From NCBI RefSeq assembly GCF_014200045.1, contig NZ_JACHOV010000001.1:186001-250000 (forward strand): a DNA stretch of 64,000 bases, in the 5' to 3' direction. This DNA is from Rhizorhapis suberifaciens. GTDB lineage: Bacteria; Pseudomonadota; Alphaproteobacteria; Sphingomonadales; Sphingomonadaceae. The translations under genes were made by a program, and so were the position numbers. The notes beneath the pieces are model-generated. The model made no database searches, was not told where the DNA came from, and worked only from the letters and a program-made list of their open reading frames with translations. Every line of letters starts with the position of its first letter. Position 1 is the first letter of the stretch. Positions 11,687 to 20,056 of the stretch are shown piece after piece.

Positions 11687-12118
11687 ATGTTGCAACCAAA
11701 GAAAATGAAGTTCCGCAAGGCCTTCAAAGGCCGGATCAAGGGTGATGCGCCCGGCGGTACGACCCTGAATTTCGGTTCCTATGGCCTTAAGGCGATGGAG
11801 CCTGAGCGGGTTACTGCGCGTCAGATCGAGGCGGCTCGCCGCGCGATTACGCGCCACATTCGCCGTCAGGGCCGCTTGTGGATCCGCGTTTTTCCGGACG
11901 TTCCCGTTTCGAAAAAGCCGGCCGAAGTTCGTCAGGGTAAGGGTAAGGGATCGATCGAATATTGGGCAGCTCGCGTCAAGCCGGGCCGCATTCTATTCGA
12001 ATTGGACGGCGTTCCGGGTCCGCTTGCTGCCGAGGCGTTCTCTCGCGCGGCGATGAAGTTGCCCATTAAGACCAAGGTCGTGGCCCGCCTCGGCGACACG
12101 TCGCATCTGGGAGCATGA
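11687..12118 (+). CDS. rplP: 50S ribosomal protein L16
   Basis: A 143-residue L16 near the A-site tRNA elbow. [16 protein letters not shown] start; the conserved [19 protein letters not shown] and [17 protein letters not shown] segments are present. Its TGA overlaps an ATG at 12115, but rpmC probably starts six bases later. Confidence 0.97.
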   Translation: MLQPKKMKFRKAFKGRIKGDAPGGTTLNFGSYGLKAMEPERVTARQIEAARRAITRHIRRQGRLWIRVFPDVPVSKKPAEVRQGKGKGSIEYWAARVKPGRILFELDGVPGPLAAEAFSRAAMKLPIKTKVVARLGDTSHLGA

Positions 12119-12120
12119 CA

Positions 12121-12327
12121 ATGGCCAAGATTGCTGATCTTAAGGTGAAGAGCGACGATCAACTGAGCGAGCAGTTGGGCGAATTGAAGCGCGAGCAGTT
12201 CAACCTGCGCTTCCAAGCTGCGACGAACCAGCTGGAAAAACCAAGCCGCATGCGCGAGGTCCGTCGCTCGATCGCTCAGATCAAAACCCTTCAGACCGAG
12301 CGCGCTCGCGCCGCTGAAGCGAAGTAA
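12121..12327 (+). CDS. rpmC: 50S ribosomal protein L29
   Basis: A 68-residue L29 at the tunnel exit. ATG 12121 ([15 protein letters not shown]) is chosen over the ATG at 12115 because GGGAG lies seven bases before it, while it would be only two bases before the other. Contains the [10 protein letters not shown]-type helix ([17 protein letters not shown]). Confidence 0.95.
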   Translation: MAKIADLKVKSDDQLSEQLGELKREQFNLRFQAATNQLEKPSRMREVRRSIAQIKTLQTERARAAEAK

Positions 12328-12340
12328 GGAAGGAAAGACC

Positions 12341-12607
12341 ATGCCCAAGCGCGTGCTGACGGGAACGGTTGTTTCCGACAAGACAGACAAGACCGTGGTG
12401 GTAAAGGTGGAGCGCAAGGTCAAGCACCCGCTCTACGGCAAGATCATCCGTCGGTCGAAGAAATACCATGCCCACGACGCCGAGAACGCCTTCAAGGAAG
12501 GGGAAACCGTGCGGATCGAGGAAACCGCACCAATTTCCAAGCTGAAGAGCTGGAAGGTGATTGAGCGAGTGGATACGCACAAATCGCCGGAAAAGGCAGC
12601 GGGCTGA
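12341..12607 (+). CDS. rpsQ: 30S ribosomal protein S17
   Basis: An 88-residue S17, an early 16S rRNA binder. [19 protein letters not shown] start and the [18 protein letters not shown] core are canonical. A 60-base gap with a small CCCGGGGCATCCCGG inverted repeat separates it from rplN. Confidence 0.97.
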   Translation: MPKRVLTGTVVSDKTDKTVVVKVERKVKHPLYGKIIRRSKKYHAHDAENAFKEGETVRIEETAPISKLKSWKVIERVDTHKSPEKAAG

Positions 12608-12667
12608 TTAGGAGCTAACGGAACTCCCGGGGCATCCCGGAAAGCCAATTAAGAAGGAACCGGATCA

Positions 12668-13036
12668 ATGATCCAGATGCAGTCAAATCTTGATGTCGCT
12701 GACAACAGCGGCGCCAAGCGCGTCCAGTGCATCAAGGTGCTGGGCGGATCGAAGCGGCGGTTTGCCGGCGTCGGTGACATCATCGTCGTGTCGGTGAAGG
12801 AAGCAGCCCCACGTGGCCGCGTGAAGAAGGGTGACGTGCATCGCGCGGTCATCGTTCGCACTGCCAAGGACGTTCGTCGCGCCGATGGCTCAGTCATTCG
12901 CTTCGACAGCAACGCGGCCGTTCTGGTCGGCAAGAATGATGAGCCCATCGGCACTCGTATCTTCGGCCCTGTGGTACGCGAACTTCGTGCCAGGAAGCAC
13001 ATGAAGATCATCAGCCTGGCTCCGGAGGTATTGTAA
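12668..13036 (+). CDS. rplN: 50S ribosomal protein L14
   Basis: A 122-residue L14, part of intersubunit bridges and the binding site of silencing factor Rsf[20 protein letters not shown] start and full length. Stop overlaps the rplX start (TAATG). Begins the spc-like part of the cluster. Confidence 0.98.
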   Translation: MIQMQSNLDVADNSGAKRVQCIKVLGGSKRRFAGVGDIIVVSVKEAAPRGRVKKGDVHRAVIVRTAKDVRRADGSVIRFDSNAAVLVGKNDEPIGTRIFGPVVRELRARKHMKIISLAPEVL

Positions 13037-13356
13037 TGTCGGCCGCCAAGATCAAAAAGGGCGACAAGGTGGTTGTCCTGTCCGGTAAGGACAAAGGCCG
13101 CACCGGCAACGTTGTCAAGATGATGCCCAAGGACGGCAAACTGGTCGTCGAAGGCGTTAACATCGCTGCTCGCCATCGCAAACCGACGCAGACGAATCCG
13201 CAGGGCGGTATTGAGCGTTCGGAAGCGCCGCTGCATATTTCCAAGGTGGCCATTGCCGATCCCAAGGACGGCAAGCCGACCCGTGTCCGTTTTGAAGTGA
13301 AGGACGGGAAGAAGGTTCGCGTCGCCGCCAAATCTGGGGAGACGATCGATGGCTGA
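13036..13356 (+). CDS. rplX: 50S ribosomal protein L24
   Basis: A 106-residue L24, an assembly initiator of the 50S subunit. KOW motif [17 protein letters not shown] at residues about 8-24, and the [18 protein letters not shown] segment. Overlaps rplN at its start and rplE by 8 bases (ATGGCTGA) at its end. Confidence 0.97.
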   Translation: MSAAKIKKGDKVVVLSGKDKGRTGNVVKMMPKDGKLVVEGVNIAARHRKPTQTNPQGGIERSEAPLHISKVAIADPKDGKPTRVRFEVKDGKKVRVAAKSGETIDG

Positions 13357-13924
13357 TACGTACACGCCGCGTTCGAGGAAGCTTTATGATGAGACCATCA
13401 TCAAGGCGATGACCGAGAAATTCGGGTATAAGAATCCGATGCAAGTTCCGAAGATCGAGAAGATCGTTTTGAACATGGGCGTCGGTGAAGCCACCCAGGA
13501 CAAGAAGAAGGTTACTTCGGCGGCCGAGGAAATGGAATTGATCGCTGGTCAAAAGCCGGTCATTACCAAGGCGAAGAAGTCCATCGCACAGTTTAAGCTG
13601 CGTGAAGGCATGCCCATCGGCGCGAAGGTAACGCTGCGCCGCGAACGTATGTTCGAGTTTCTGGATCGCCTTGTGACGATAGCGATGCCTCGCATTCGCG
13701 ACTTCCGTGGTCTGAATCCGAAGTCCTTTGACGGCCGGGGCAATTATGCATTCGGTATCAAGGAACAGATCATCTTTCCGGAAATCAACTATGACCGCAT
13801 CGAAAAGGTGCGTGGCATGGACATCATCGTAACCACCACCGCGAAGACGGACGAAGAGGCCCGCGAATTGCTGCGCCTGTTCGGTTTCCCGTTCCCCGCA
13901 GAGGCAGAGAAGCAGGCCGCGTGA
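13349..13924 (+). CDS. rplE: 50S ribosomal protein L5
   Basis: A 191-residue L5 that binds 5S rRNA and contacts P-site tRNA. Motifs [32 protein letters not shown] and [21 protein letters not shown] are typical. Starts inside the end of rplX. Confidence 0.98.
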   Translation: MADTYTPRSRKLYDETIIKAMTEKFGYKNPMQVPKIEKIVLNMGVGEATQDKKKVTSAAEEMELIAGQKPVITKAKKSIAQFKLREGMPIGAKVTLRRERMFEFLDRLVTIAMPRIRDFRGLNPKSFDGRGNYAFGIKEQIIFPEINYDRIEKVRGMDIIVTTTAKTDEEARELLRLFGFPFPAEAEKQAA

Positions 13925-13966
13925 GCGGTTCTGCTTCCTAGTAGGAAAAGGAAGAGAACTTAAGTC

Positions 13967-14272
13967 ATGGCGAAACTGAGTTCCATCAACAAGAATGAGC
14001 GTCGCAAGAAGTTGGTGAAAAAATATGCCAACAAATATGCGAAGCTGAAGGCAGTAGCGGATGATGAAGCGCTCGATGAGACCGAGCGTCTGATCGCTCG
14101 CTTGAAGCTGGCGGAAATTCCTCGCAACGCCAACCCGACCAGGGTTCGTAATCGTTGCGAAATCACAGGCCGTCCGCGCGCCTATTACCGTAAATTCCGG
14201 CTCTGCCGGGTGCAGCTCCGTGATTTGGCCAACAAGGGCCTGATCCCCGGCGTCACCAAGTCGAGCTGGTAA
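13967..14272 (+). CDS. rpsN: 30S ribosomal protein S14 (zinc-free form)
   Basis: A 101-residue S14. The length and the [22 protein letters not shown] region, with a single cysteine, mark the long zinc-independent form usual in proteobacteria. A 42-base gap with AAGGAAGAG separates it from rplE. Confidence 0.97.
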   Translation: MAKLSSINKNERRKKLVKKYANKYAKLKAVADDEALDETERLIARLKLAEIPRNANPTRVRNRCEITGRPRAYYRKFRLCRVQLRDLANKGLIPGVTKSSW

Positions 14273-14283
14273 GGATTAGATAG

Positions 14284-14679
14284 ATGGCATTGACCGATCC
14301 TTTGGGTGATATGCTCACCCGCATTCGTAACGGCCAGCAGGCGCGCAAGGACAGCGTCGTTAGCCCGGCATCGAAGCTTCGCGTCCGCGTGCTCGACGTG
14401 CTGCAGCGCGAAGGATATATTCGCGGCTACAGCGAAGAAGACCTTGGTAAGCATAAGGGCCTGCGCATCGAGCTGAAATATTTCGAGGGCCAGCCTGCGA
14501 TTAAGCATGTTGCGCGCGTCTCTAAGCCTGGCCGCCGGGTCTATTCCGGCTCGAAGGGGCTGCCCGTGGTTCGCAATGGCTTGGGCATCACCATTGTTTC
14601 GACGCCTCGGGGCGTTCTGTCCGATGCGGAAGCGCGAGACCAGAATGTGGGCGGCGAAGTCCTGGCGGAGGTATTCTGA
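14284..14679 (+). CDS. rpsH: 30S ribosomal protein S8
   Basis: A 131-residue S8, the central-domain rRNA binder that in E. coli represses the spc operon. [18 protein letters not shown] start; C-terminal [19 protein letters not shown] is conserved. The rplF ATG lies two bases after the stop. Confidence 0.97.
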   Translation: MALTDPLGDMLTRIRNGQQARKDSVVSPASKLRVRVLDVLQREGYIRGYSEEDLGKHKGLRIELKYFEGQPAIKHVARVSKPGRRVYSGSKGLPVVRNGLGITIVSTPRGVLSDAEARDQNVGGEVLAEVF

Positions 14680-14681
14680 CC

Positions 14682-15215
14682 ATGTCACGCATTGGAAAAA
14701 GGCCTGTTGCGATCCCCAGCGGCGTAACGGCAACGATTGAAGGCGGTCTTCTGTCGGTCAAGGGCCCGAAGGGCACGCTGACTCTGCCGCTGGCTGACGA
14801 AGTTACCTATTCCATTGAGGATGGTGCGATTTCAATTCAGCCCGCCAACGCTACAAAGCGCGCGCGTTCCTATTGGGGTATGCAGCGCACCCTGGTTCAA
14901 AACCTAGTGACGGGCGTCACTGAAGGTTTCACCAAGGTGCTGGAAATTACCGGCGTCGGCTATCGCGCCAATGCCCAGGGCCGGAATTTGAAGTTGCAGC
15001 TTGGCTATAGCCACGACGTTGATTTCTCCATTCCGGAAGGAATTGAAATCAAGACCCCGGATAACACTACGGTCGAGATTACGGGCAACGACAAGCAGAA
15101 GGTGGGGCAGGTTGCTGCCGAAATCCGCCGCTGGCGTAAGCCGGAGCCCTATAAGGGCAAGGGCATCAAATATCGCGGCGAGTTTATCTTCCGCAAAGAA
15201 GGCAAGAAGAAGTAA
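14682..15215 (+). CDS. rplF: 50S ribosomal protein L6
   Basis: A 177-residue L6 of the GTPase-associated region. [19 protein letters not shown] start and the C-terminal [19 protein letters not shown] motif, which resembles the family closely. Tight spacing on both sides. Confidence 0.98.
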   Translation: MSRIGKRPVAIPSGVTATIEGGLLSVKGPKGTLTLPLADEVTYSIEDGAISIQPANATKRARSYWGMQRTLVQNLVTGVTEGFTKVLEITGVGYRANAQGRNLKLQLGYSHDVDFSIPEGIEIKTPDNTTVEITGNDKQKVGQVAAEIRRWRKPEPYKGKGIKYRGEFIFRKEGKKK

Positions 15216-15218
15216 GCC

Positions 15219-15572
15219 ATGGCGAAACTCTCTCTCTTTGAACGGCGTCGTCGCCGAGTTCGCACCGCACTCAAAAGCCGCGGGGCGCAGCGTCCCCGTC
15301 TTTCCGTGCATCGTTCGGGCCGACACATCTATGCTCAAATCATCGATGATGCGGAGGGCAAGACCGTTGCCGCTGCATCAACGCTGGACAAGGATGTGCG
15401 TGGCAAAACCGGCGCAACGGCCGAAGCTGCAGCCGATGTCGGAAAGCGCGTCGCGGCCGCTGCCACCAAGGCCGGCGTAACCAAGGTCGTGTTTGATCGC
15501 GGCGGCTTCCTTTTCCACGGACGCGTGAAGGCGCTGGCTGACGCCGCGCGTGAAGGCGGATTGGAGTTCTGA
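15219..15572 (+). CDS. rplR: 50S ribosomal protein L18
   Basis: A 117-residue L18 that binds 5S rRNA with L5. [20 protein letters not shown] and the C-terminal [21 protein letters not shown] are conserved. Two bases before rpsE. Confidence 0.97.
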   Translation: MAKLSLFERRRRRVRTALKSRGAQRPRLSVHRSGRHIYAQIIDDAEGKTVAAASTLDKDVRGKTGATAEAAADVGKRVAAAATKAGVTKVVFDRGGFLFHGRVKALADAAREGGLEF

Positions 15573-15574
15573 TC

Positions 15575-16282
15575 ATGGCAGAAGAAAACAACATCGAAGC
15601 GGCAGCCGTTCCCGGCGTTGAGGCCGAAGCACCGCAGCAGGAAGGCCGTGGTCGTCGTGGCCGTGGCGGACGTGGTGGCGGCGAGCGTGGTGATCGGGGT
15701 GGCCGTGGCCGCCGTGACGACCGTCGCCCTCGTGATGAAGAGCAAGGCGAGGAGCTGATTGAAAAATTGGTTCACATCAACCGCGTCAGCAAGACCGTCA
15801 AGGGCGGTAAGCGCTTTGGTTTCGCGGCGCTGGTGGTAGTGGGCGATGGCAAGGGTCGCGCCGGCTTTGGCCATGGCAAGGCTCGCGAAGTGCCGGAGGC
15901 GATTTCGAAAGCGACGGCGGCGGCCAAGAAAAAGATGGTGCGCGTTCCCCTCAAGGAAGGCCGGACGCTCCATCACGATGGCAATGGCCATTTCGGCGCT
16001 GGTAAGGTGACGGTGCGTTCGGCTCCTGCCGGTACAGGTATCATCGCCGGTGGTCCGATGCGCGCTGTCTTCGAAAGCCTGGGCGTGGCGGACGTGGTGA
16101 CCAAATCGGTCGGCACCTCCAACCCTTATAACATGATCCGGGCGACGTTTTCTGCGCTCGGTGAACAGACCAGCCCCAAGTCGGTGGCTCAGCGTCGCGG
16201 CAAGAAAGTTGCCGACCTGCTGCGTCGCGGCGGTGCTTCCGATGCGGTGGCGCAGGCCGACGCTGAAGCAATTGTGGAGTAA
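15575..16282 (+). CDS. rpsE: 30S ribosomal protein S5 with RGG-rich N-terminal extension
   Basis: S5 of 235 residues, against about 165-190 in most bacteria. The S5 core begins near residue 56 ([20 protein letters not shown]) and ends near 215. Before it lies an extension of about 40 residues made mostly of G, R, D and E, with repeated RGG/GRG units, resembling eukaryotic RGG-box RNA-binding tails. S5 contributes to decoding fidelity and the mRNA entry helicase. The extension is in frame, with the family start codon placed 2 bases after rplR, so it is not a start-site error. Confidence 0.96.
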   Translation: MAEENNIEAAAVPGVEAEAPQQEGRGRRGRGGRGGGERGDRGGRGRRDDRRPRDEEQGEELIEKLVHINRVSKTVKGGKRFGFAALVVVGDGKGRAGFGHGKAREVPEAISKATAAAKKKMVRVPLKEGRTLHHDGNGHFGAGKVTVRSAPAGTGIIAGGPMRAVFESLGVADVVTKSVGTSNPYNMIRATFSALGEQTSPKSVAQRRGKKVADLLRRGGASDAVAQADAEAIVE

Positions 16283-16288
16283 GGACCC

Positions 16289-16468
16289 ATGGCGAAGATC
16301 AAGATCAAGCAGACGGGTTCGCCCATTCGCCGTCCCGAAGCCCAGCGCAAGGTGCTGATCGGCCTTGGCCTCAATAAGCTGCACCGCGTTGTGGAGCATG
16401 AGGACACGCCGGAAATCCGTGGGATGGTCAAGGCTGTGCACCATCTGGTCCAGGTAGTCGAAGGTTAA
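16289..16468 (+). CDS. rpmD: 50S ribosomal protein L30
   Basis: A 59-residue L30, small enough to be missed by length filters. Translates as [20 protein letters not shown] followed by [19 protein letters not shown], the classic L30 pattern, and sits in its usual place between rpsE and rplO. Six bases separate it from the rpsE stop. Confidence 0.96.
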   Translation: MAKIKIKQTGSPIRRPEAQRKVLIGLGLNKLHRVVEHEDTPEIRGMVKAVHHLVQVVEG

Positions 16469-16471
16469 AGC

Positions 16472-16500
16472 ATGTGCCCCTGCGGAAGCAGGAGCATGTC
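16472..16500 (+). promoter_or_regulatory. GNRA-loop hairpin between rpmD and rplO
   Basis: CATG-t-GC-c-CCTGC, loop GGAA, GCAGG-a-GCATG: a stem of about eleven pairs with two single-base bulges and a GNRA tetraloop. No T-run follows. It lies 4 bases after the rpmD stop and may affect mRNA stability or L15 translation. Confidence 0.5.
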
Positions 16501-16538
16501 CTTACTGGCGCGAACATAGCGAAAGCGAGTGCAGATAC

Positions 16539-17018
16539 ATGAAACTGAATGACATTTCCGATAATGCAGGCGCTCGGAAGGGCCGCATGCGCGTTGGCCG
16601 GGGCATTGGTTCGGGCAAGGGCAAGACCGCCGGTCGCGGACAAAAGGGCGCGAAGGCGCGCTCGGGCGTTTCCATCAACGGTTTTGAAGGCGGCCAGATG
16701 CCGCTTCACATGCGCCTGCCGAAGCGCGGCTTCAACAACATCTTCCGCAAGGATTATGCCGAGGCCAATCTGGGTATGGTGCAAAAAGCGATTGATGCCG
16801 GAAAGCTGGACGCCTCTGCGACCGTCGATCAGGCTGCTCTCAAGGCCGCTGGTCTGGTTCGGGGTGGTAAAGATGGCGTGCGGCTGTTGGCCAAGGGCGA
16901 ATTGAAGGCCAAGGTCAGCTTTGCTGTCGCAGGCGCCTCAAAGGCTGCGGTTGAAGCCGTGGAAAAAGCTGGCGGCAAGGTGGATATCCTGGCCAAGGCG
17001 AAGGCCGCAGCGGAATAG
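16539..17018 (+). CDS. rplO: 50S ribosomal protein L15
   Basis: A 159-residue L15, a late assembly scaffold protein. [20 protein letters not shown] start, the glycine-rich [34 protein letters not shown] core and a C-terminal A/K-rich domain are typical. Followed by a terminator-like hairpin and a repeat before secY. Confidence 0.97.
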   Translation: MKLNDISDNAGARKGRMRVGRGIGSGKGKTAGRGQKGAKARSGVSINGFEGGQMPLHMRLPKRGFNNIFRKDYAEANLGMVQKAIDAGKLDASATVDQAALKAAGLVRGGKDGVRLLAKGELKAKVSFAVAGASKAAVEAVEKAGGKVDILAKAKAAAE

Positions 17019-17042
17019 GCATCCTCCCGATGCTTGCATGAA

Positions 17043-17076
17043 CGACCCCGCACGCCCAGATGGTGCAGCGGGGTCG
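17043..17076 (+). terminator. Terminator-like hairpin between rplO and secY
   Basis: Perfect 9-base arms CGACCCCGC (17043-17051) and GCGGGGTCG (17068-17076), loop 16 bases, then CCGCGTTTTC. The T-run is displaced by about five bases. It implies that secY-adk may be transcribed at a different level from the ribosomal genes. Confidence 0.5.
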
Positions 17077-17099
17077 CCGCGTTTTCGGCCTGCAGCTTT

Positions 17100-17206
17100 T
17101 CGTCATCCCGCTAAGGGAGCGGCGCCATTTTTTCCGGCGTGGCAACAGAAAGCCCGGAAGGATGGATTCCCGCTTTCGCTGGAATGGCGGGAGAATGATC
17201 GTAGCA
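17100..17206. repeat. REP-like intergenic repeat upstream of secY
   Basis: A mosaic of short inverted repeats that includes TTCCCGCTTTCGCTGGAA at 17167-17184. That core matches 7491-7508 and 39121-39138. The left part begins GTCATCCCGC, typical of dispersed alphaproteobacterial intergenic repeats. Confidence 0.65.
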
Positions 17207-17287
17207 ATCGACTTCCCCCGCAAGCCCCGCTAAGGGATTCGACGAACACGCACGGCGCATGAATTTGATCTGAGGTTTAAGGCAAAT

Positions 17288-18655
17288 ATGGCATCGAAGG
17301 CCGATCAGCTTGCATCCAATATCAGCTTTGCGAAATTTACGCAGGCGACGGACCTCAAGAAGCGCCTCTGGTTCACCTTGGGCGCTCTTATCATTTTCCG
17401 TTTCTTGAGCTTCGTTCCGCTGCCGGGTATCGATCCTACCGTTTTGTCGCAGCTGTATAAGCAGACGCAAGGCGGCGTCCTGGATATCTTCAATACCTTC
17501 TCAGGCGGGTCGCTTGAGCGCATGAGCCTCATCGCACTAGGCGTTATGCCGTACATCACGGCCTCCATCGTGGTTCAGCTCGCAGCGTCGCTATCGCCAA
17601 CGCTTGCGGCCATCAAAAAGGAAGGCGAGAGCGGACGGAAGAAGCTTAACCAATATACGCGCTATGGCACCGTCGGATTGACTGCGGTGCAGGGCTATTT
17701 CATCGCCGTTGGGCTTGAAAGCTATGGGGCCCAGTCCGGGCTTCAGGCGGTGGTCGAACCCGGCATGCTGTTTCGCGTCGCCGCTGTCGTTTCGCTGATA
17801 GGCGGCACGATGTTCCTGATGTGGCTGGGTGAGCAGATCACCAGCCGCGGGATCGGCAACGGTGTGTCGCTGATCATCATGGCCGGCATCGTGGCTCAGC
17901 TGCCGGTGACCCTCACCAACCTGTTTCAGAGCGGCCGGGAAGGTTCGATCTCGGGCTTGCTGATCATGGGCATCATCGTGCTCGCTTTGGGTCTCATCGC
18001 CTTCATCTGCTTCATGGAACGGGCCCAGCGCCGGGTTTTGATCCAATATCCCAAGCGCCAAACCCGCCAGGGCATCATGCAGGCGGACCGCAGTCATTTG
18101 CCGCTCAAGGTTAACACGGCTGGCGTGATTCCACCCATTTTCGCATCATCGCTTCTGCTGATGCCGCTCACCATTTCACAATTTGCTGGCAATCGCGTGG
18201 CCGGCGAAAGCGCTTGGGGTGATTTCGTTATTGAGCTCAATCAGCTGCTGGCCCATGGCACCCCGATTTATATGGCGCTATATGGACTGGGCATTGTCTT
18301 CTTCTGCTTCTTCTACACTGCTGTGGTGTTCAATCCTGAAGAGACGGCCGAAAATCTCAAGCGTAATGGCGGGTTTATTCCGGGCATCCGGCCAGGCAAG
18401 AACACCGAAACCTATTTGGATTATGTCCTCACGCGCATTACGGTCATTGGCGCTGCTTATCTTGCTTTCATTTGTCTGGTGCCGGAGTTCCTGATCGCGC
18501 GGGCCGGCATACCTTTCTACCTTGGCGGCACCAGCCTTCTGATCGTTGTCAACGTCACGGTCGATACGGTGACGCAGATACAAAGCCATCTTTTGGCCCA
18601 CCAATATGGGGATCTGATCAAGAAGGCGAAACTGAAGGGCGGACGTCTCCGATAA
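17288..18655 (+). CDS. secY: Protein translocase subunit SecY
   Basis: A 455-residue SecY, the channel of the Sec translocon in the inner membrane. Ten hydrophobic helices are visible, with the hallmark ALGVMPYITASIVVQL region (plug/TM2), GLGIVFFCFFYTAVVFNPEETAENLK and the C-terminal cytoplasmic arginine motif GIRPGKNTE. Placed after rplO as in other bacteria, but with a 269-base spacer. Confidence 0.98.
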   Translation: MASKADQLASNISFAKFTQATDLKKRLWFTLGALIIFRFLSFVPLPGIDPTVLSQLYKQTQGGVLDIFNTFSGGSLERMSLIALGVMPYITASIVVQLAASLSPTLAAIKKEGESGRKKLNQYTRYGTVGLTAVQGYFIAVGLESYGAQSGLQAVVEPGMLFRVAAVVSLIGGTMFLMWLGEQITSRGIGNGVSLIIMAGIVAQLPVTLTNLFQSGREGSISGLLIMGIIVLALGLIAFICFMERAQRRVLIQYPKRQTRQGIMQADRSHLPLKVNTAGVIPPIFASSLLLMPLTISQFAGNRVAGESAWGDFVIELNQLLAHGTPIYMALYGLGIVFFCFFYTAVVFNPEETAENLKRNGGFIPGIRPGKNTETYLDYVLTRITVIGAAYLAFICLVPEFLIARAGIPFYLGGTSLLIVVNVTVDTVTQIQSHLLAHQYGDLIKKAKLKGGRLR

Positions 18656-18682
18656 TCGGCTTCTAACAGGGGAGAGCCATTC

Positions 18683-19339
18683 ATGAATATCATATTGCTG
18701 GGCCCCCCGGGGGCGGGCAAAGGGACACAGGCGAGCCGTCTGGAGGCCGAGCGCGGAATGATCCAGCTTTCGACCGGCGATATGCTTCGGGCGGCGGTAA
18801 AGGCGGGAACGCCGATTGGCCTTAAAGCCAAAGCCGTGATGGACGCTGGTGAGCTGGTTTCAGACGACATCGTATCGGGCATTATCGGCGACCGTTTGGA
18901 CGAACTTGGTCCGGGGACAGGCGTAATCTTCGATGGCTATCCTCGCACTGCTCCTCAAGCGGAGTCGCTTGCGCAGATCCTGGCCGGTCGGGGGCGCACG
19001 CTGGACCATGTCATCGAACTGGCTGTGGACGAGGATGCCCTGGTCGAACGCATTACGGGGCGCTTTACTTGCGCAACCTGCGGCGAAGGTTATCACGATG
19101 TTTTCAAAAAGCCCGCCCAGGCTGGTCGATGCGACAAATGCGGCGGCAGTGAATTCAAGCGCCGCCCGGACGACAATGAGGAAACCGTCCGCACACGCAT
19201 GGCGGAATACCGGGCCAAGACTGCTCCGATCCTGCCGATTTACGAGGCGCAGGGAATCGTCAGCCGCGTAGACGGAATGGCGGATATGGCTGACGTCGCA
19301 GAGGCGATCGGCGCAATTCTGGATGGTTCAAGCCGATAG
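18683..19339 (+). CDS. adk: Adenylate kinase with Cys4 zinc lid
   Basis: A 218-residue adenylate kinase converting ATP and AMP to two ADP. P-loop GPPGAGKGTQ at residues 7-16; FDGYPRTAPQAE is the NMP site; the LID carries CATCGEGYH and CDKCGG, four cysteines that bind structural zinc. GGGGAGAG precedes the start. Coupled to secY as usual. A 9-base perfect stem-loop follows the stop. Confidence 0.98.
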   Translation: MNIILLGPPGAGKGTQASRLEAERGMIQLSTGDMLRAAVKAGTPIGLKAKAVMDAGELVSDDIVSGIIGDRLDELGPGTGVIFDGYPRTAPQAESLAQILAGRGRTLDHVIELAVDEDALVERITGRFTCATCGEGYHDVFKKPAQAGRCDKCGGSEFKRRPDDNEETVRTRMAEYRAKTAPILPIYEAQGIVSRVDGMADMADVAEAIGAILDGSSR

Positions 19340-19344
19340 CTGCA

Positions 19345-19376
19345 TCCTCCATGTTCTGCGGGACAGGCATGGAGGA
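19345..19376 (+). terminator. Stem-loop directly after adk
   Basis: TCCTCCATG (19345-19353) and CATGGAGGA (19368-19376) form a perfect 9-base stem with a 14-base loop, five bases after the adk stop. No clear T-run follows. It probably marks the 3' end of the secY-adk transcript, by termination or by protection from nucleases. Confidence 0.5.
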
Positions 19377-19570
19377 GCTATGCGCCTTTGATCGGCGGAG
19401 CTTATTGGCGATGATGACGCTTTTGGGGCGACGGCGCAGTGCGCGATTGTCGATGGCCGGATACCAGTAGGCGCTGGATCAATAGCGAGACTAAATGCTT
19501 GTCATGCGGCTTAGCATTGGCCGTTGAGACAGGGACGGAGGCTCAAGCCCTCCTTAGGCCCTGTAAAATG

Positions 19571-19606
19571 AAAACCGCCCTTTGGCTTTTGAGGCTTTGG
19601 GGCGGT
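19571..19606 (-). terminator. Rho-independent terminator of the 27-residue peptide gene
   Basis: On the minus strand ACCGCCC (19606-19600) and GGGCGGT (19580-19574) form a 7-base stem, with a 19-base loop, followed by TTTTCATTTT. It begins 10 bases after the small gene stop. Confidence 0.7.
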
Positions 19607-19615
19607 CGTTCATGT

Positions 19616-19699
19616 TCAGGCGAACAGGACGGTCGAGTAGGTCAGTACGTTAACTGCTACCGAGACCAGGCCTACCGCGCCATAAAGTGCGATACGCAT
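19616..19699 (-). CDS. Putative 27-residue single-helix membrane peptide
   Basis: Too short for normal gene calling, but well framed. It has ATG at 19699, a GGAG ribosome site eight bases upstream, a stop at 19616-19618 and an intrinsic terminator 10 bases on. The peptide is MRIALYGAVGLVSVAVNVLT followed by YSTVLFA: one positive residue at the N-terminus and then about 22 hydrophobic or small residues, enough for one membrane helix. A/T-rich DNA upstream (19735-19800) could hold its promoter. No family is recognised. Type I toxin peptides and regulatory membrane peptides have this form, but nothing here proves such a role. Confidence 0.55.
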   Translation of the reverse strand: MRIALYGAVGLVSVAVNVLTYSTVLFA

Positions 19700-20056
19700 T
19701 TTTGTTACTCCAACGTGTAGTTTTATTGCAAGGTCTTAACTACCCCTGCGGCCCACTGTTCGCAATCGCAAAAAAATTATTGCAATTGCACAAAATGCAA
19801 CCGTCGTTTTTGCGGAAAGGAAAATATATCCCCGAAAGCATGGAAAAACCTTGTTATGTGCACCTGCGAAGGGCGTTCCGGGACGATGTAATTTATCGCT
19901 GCAGGTAAACCTTTGGTCGCAATCGGGCATGGCTCCAACCAGGACTGCTCTAAGACTGAGATGACGCTCTGGCCCTTTTCGCAAATTAAGGTTCCAACCC
20001 GGCCCAAACTGCATTAACCGGCTCCTTGATCCTTAAGGTGAAGAGGCGAATCCCCC
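19700..20056. other. Spacer between the small peptide gene and guaA
   Basis: About 357 bases with no supported gene. The left part (19735-19850) is clearly richer in A and T than its surroundings, with tracts such as AAAAAAATTATTG, and is a plausible divergent promoter zone. No riboswitch could be identified ahead of guaA. Confidence 0.5.

Noticed and set aside
19858-19908. Short open frame upstream of guaA
   Set aside because: No ribosome site and no hydrophobic or conserved pattern; left as spacer.
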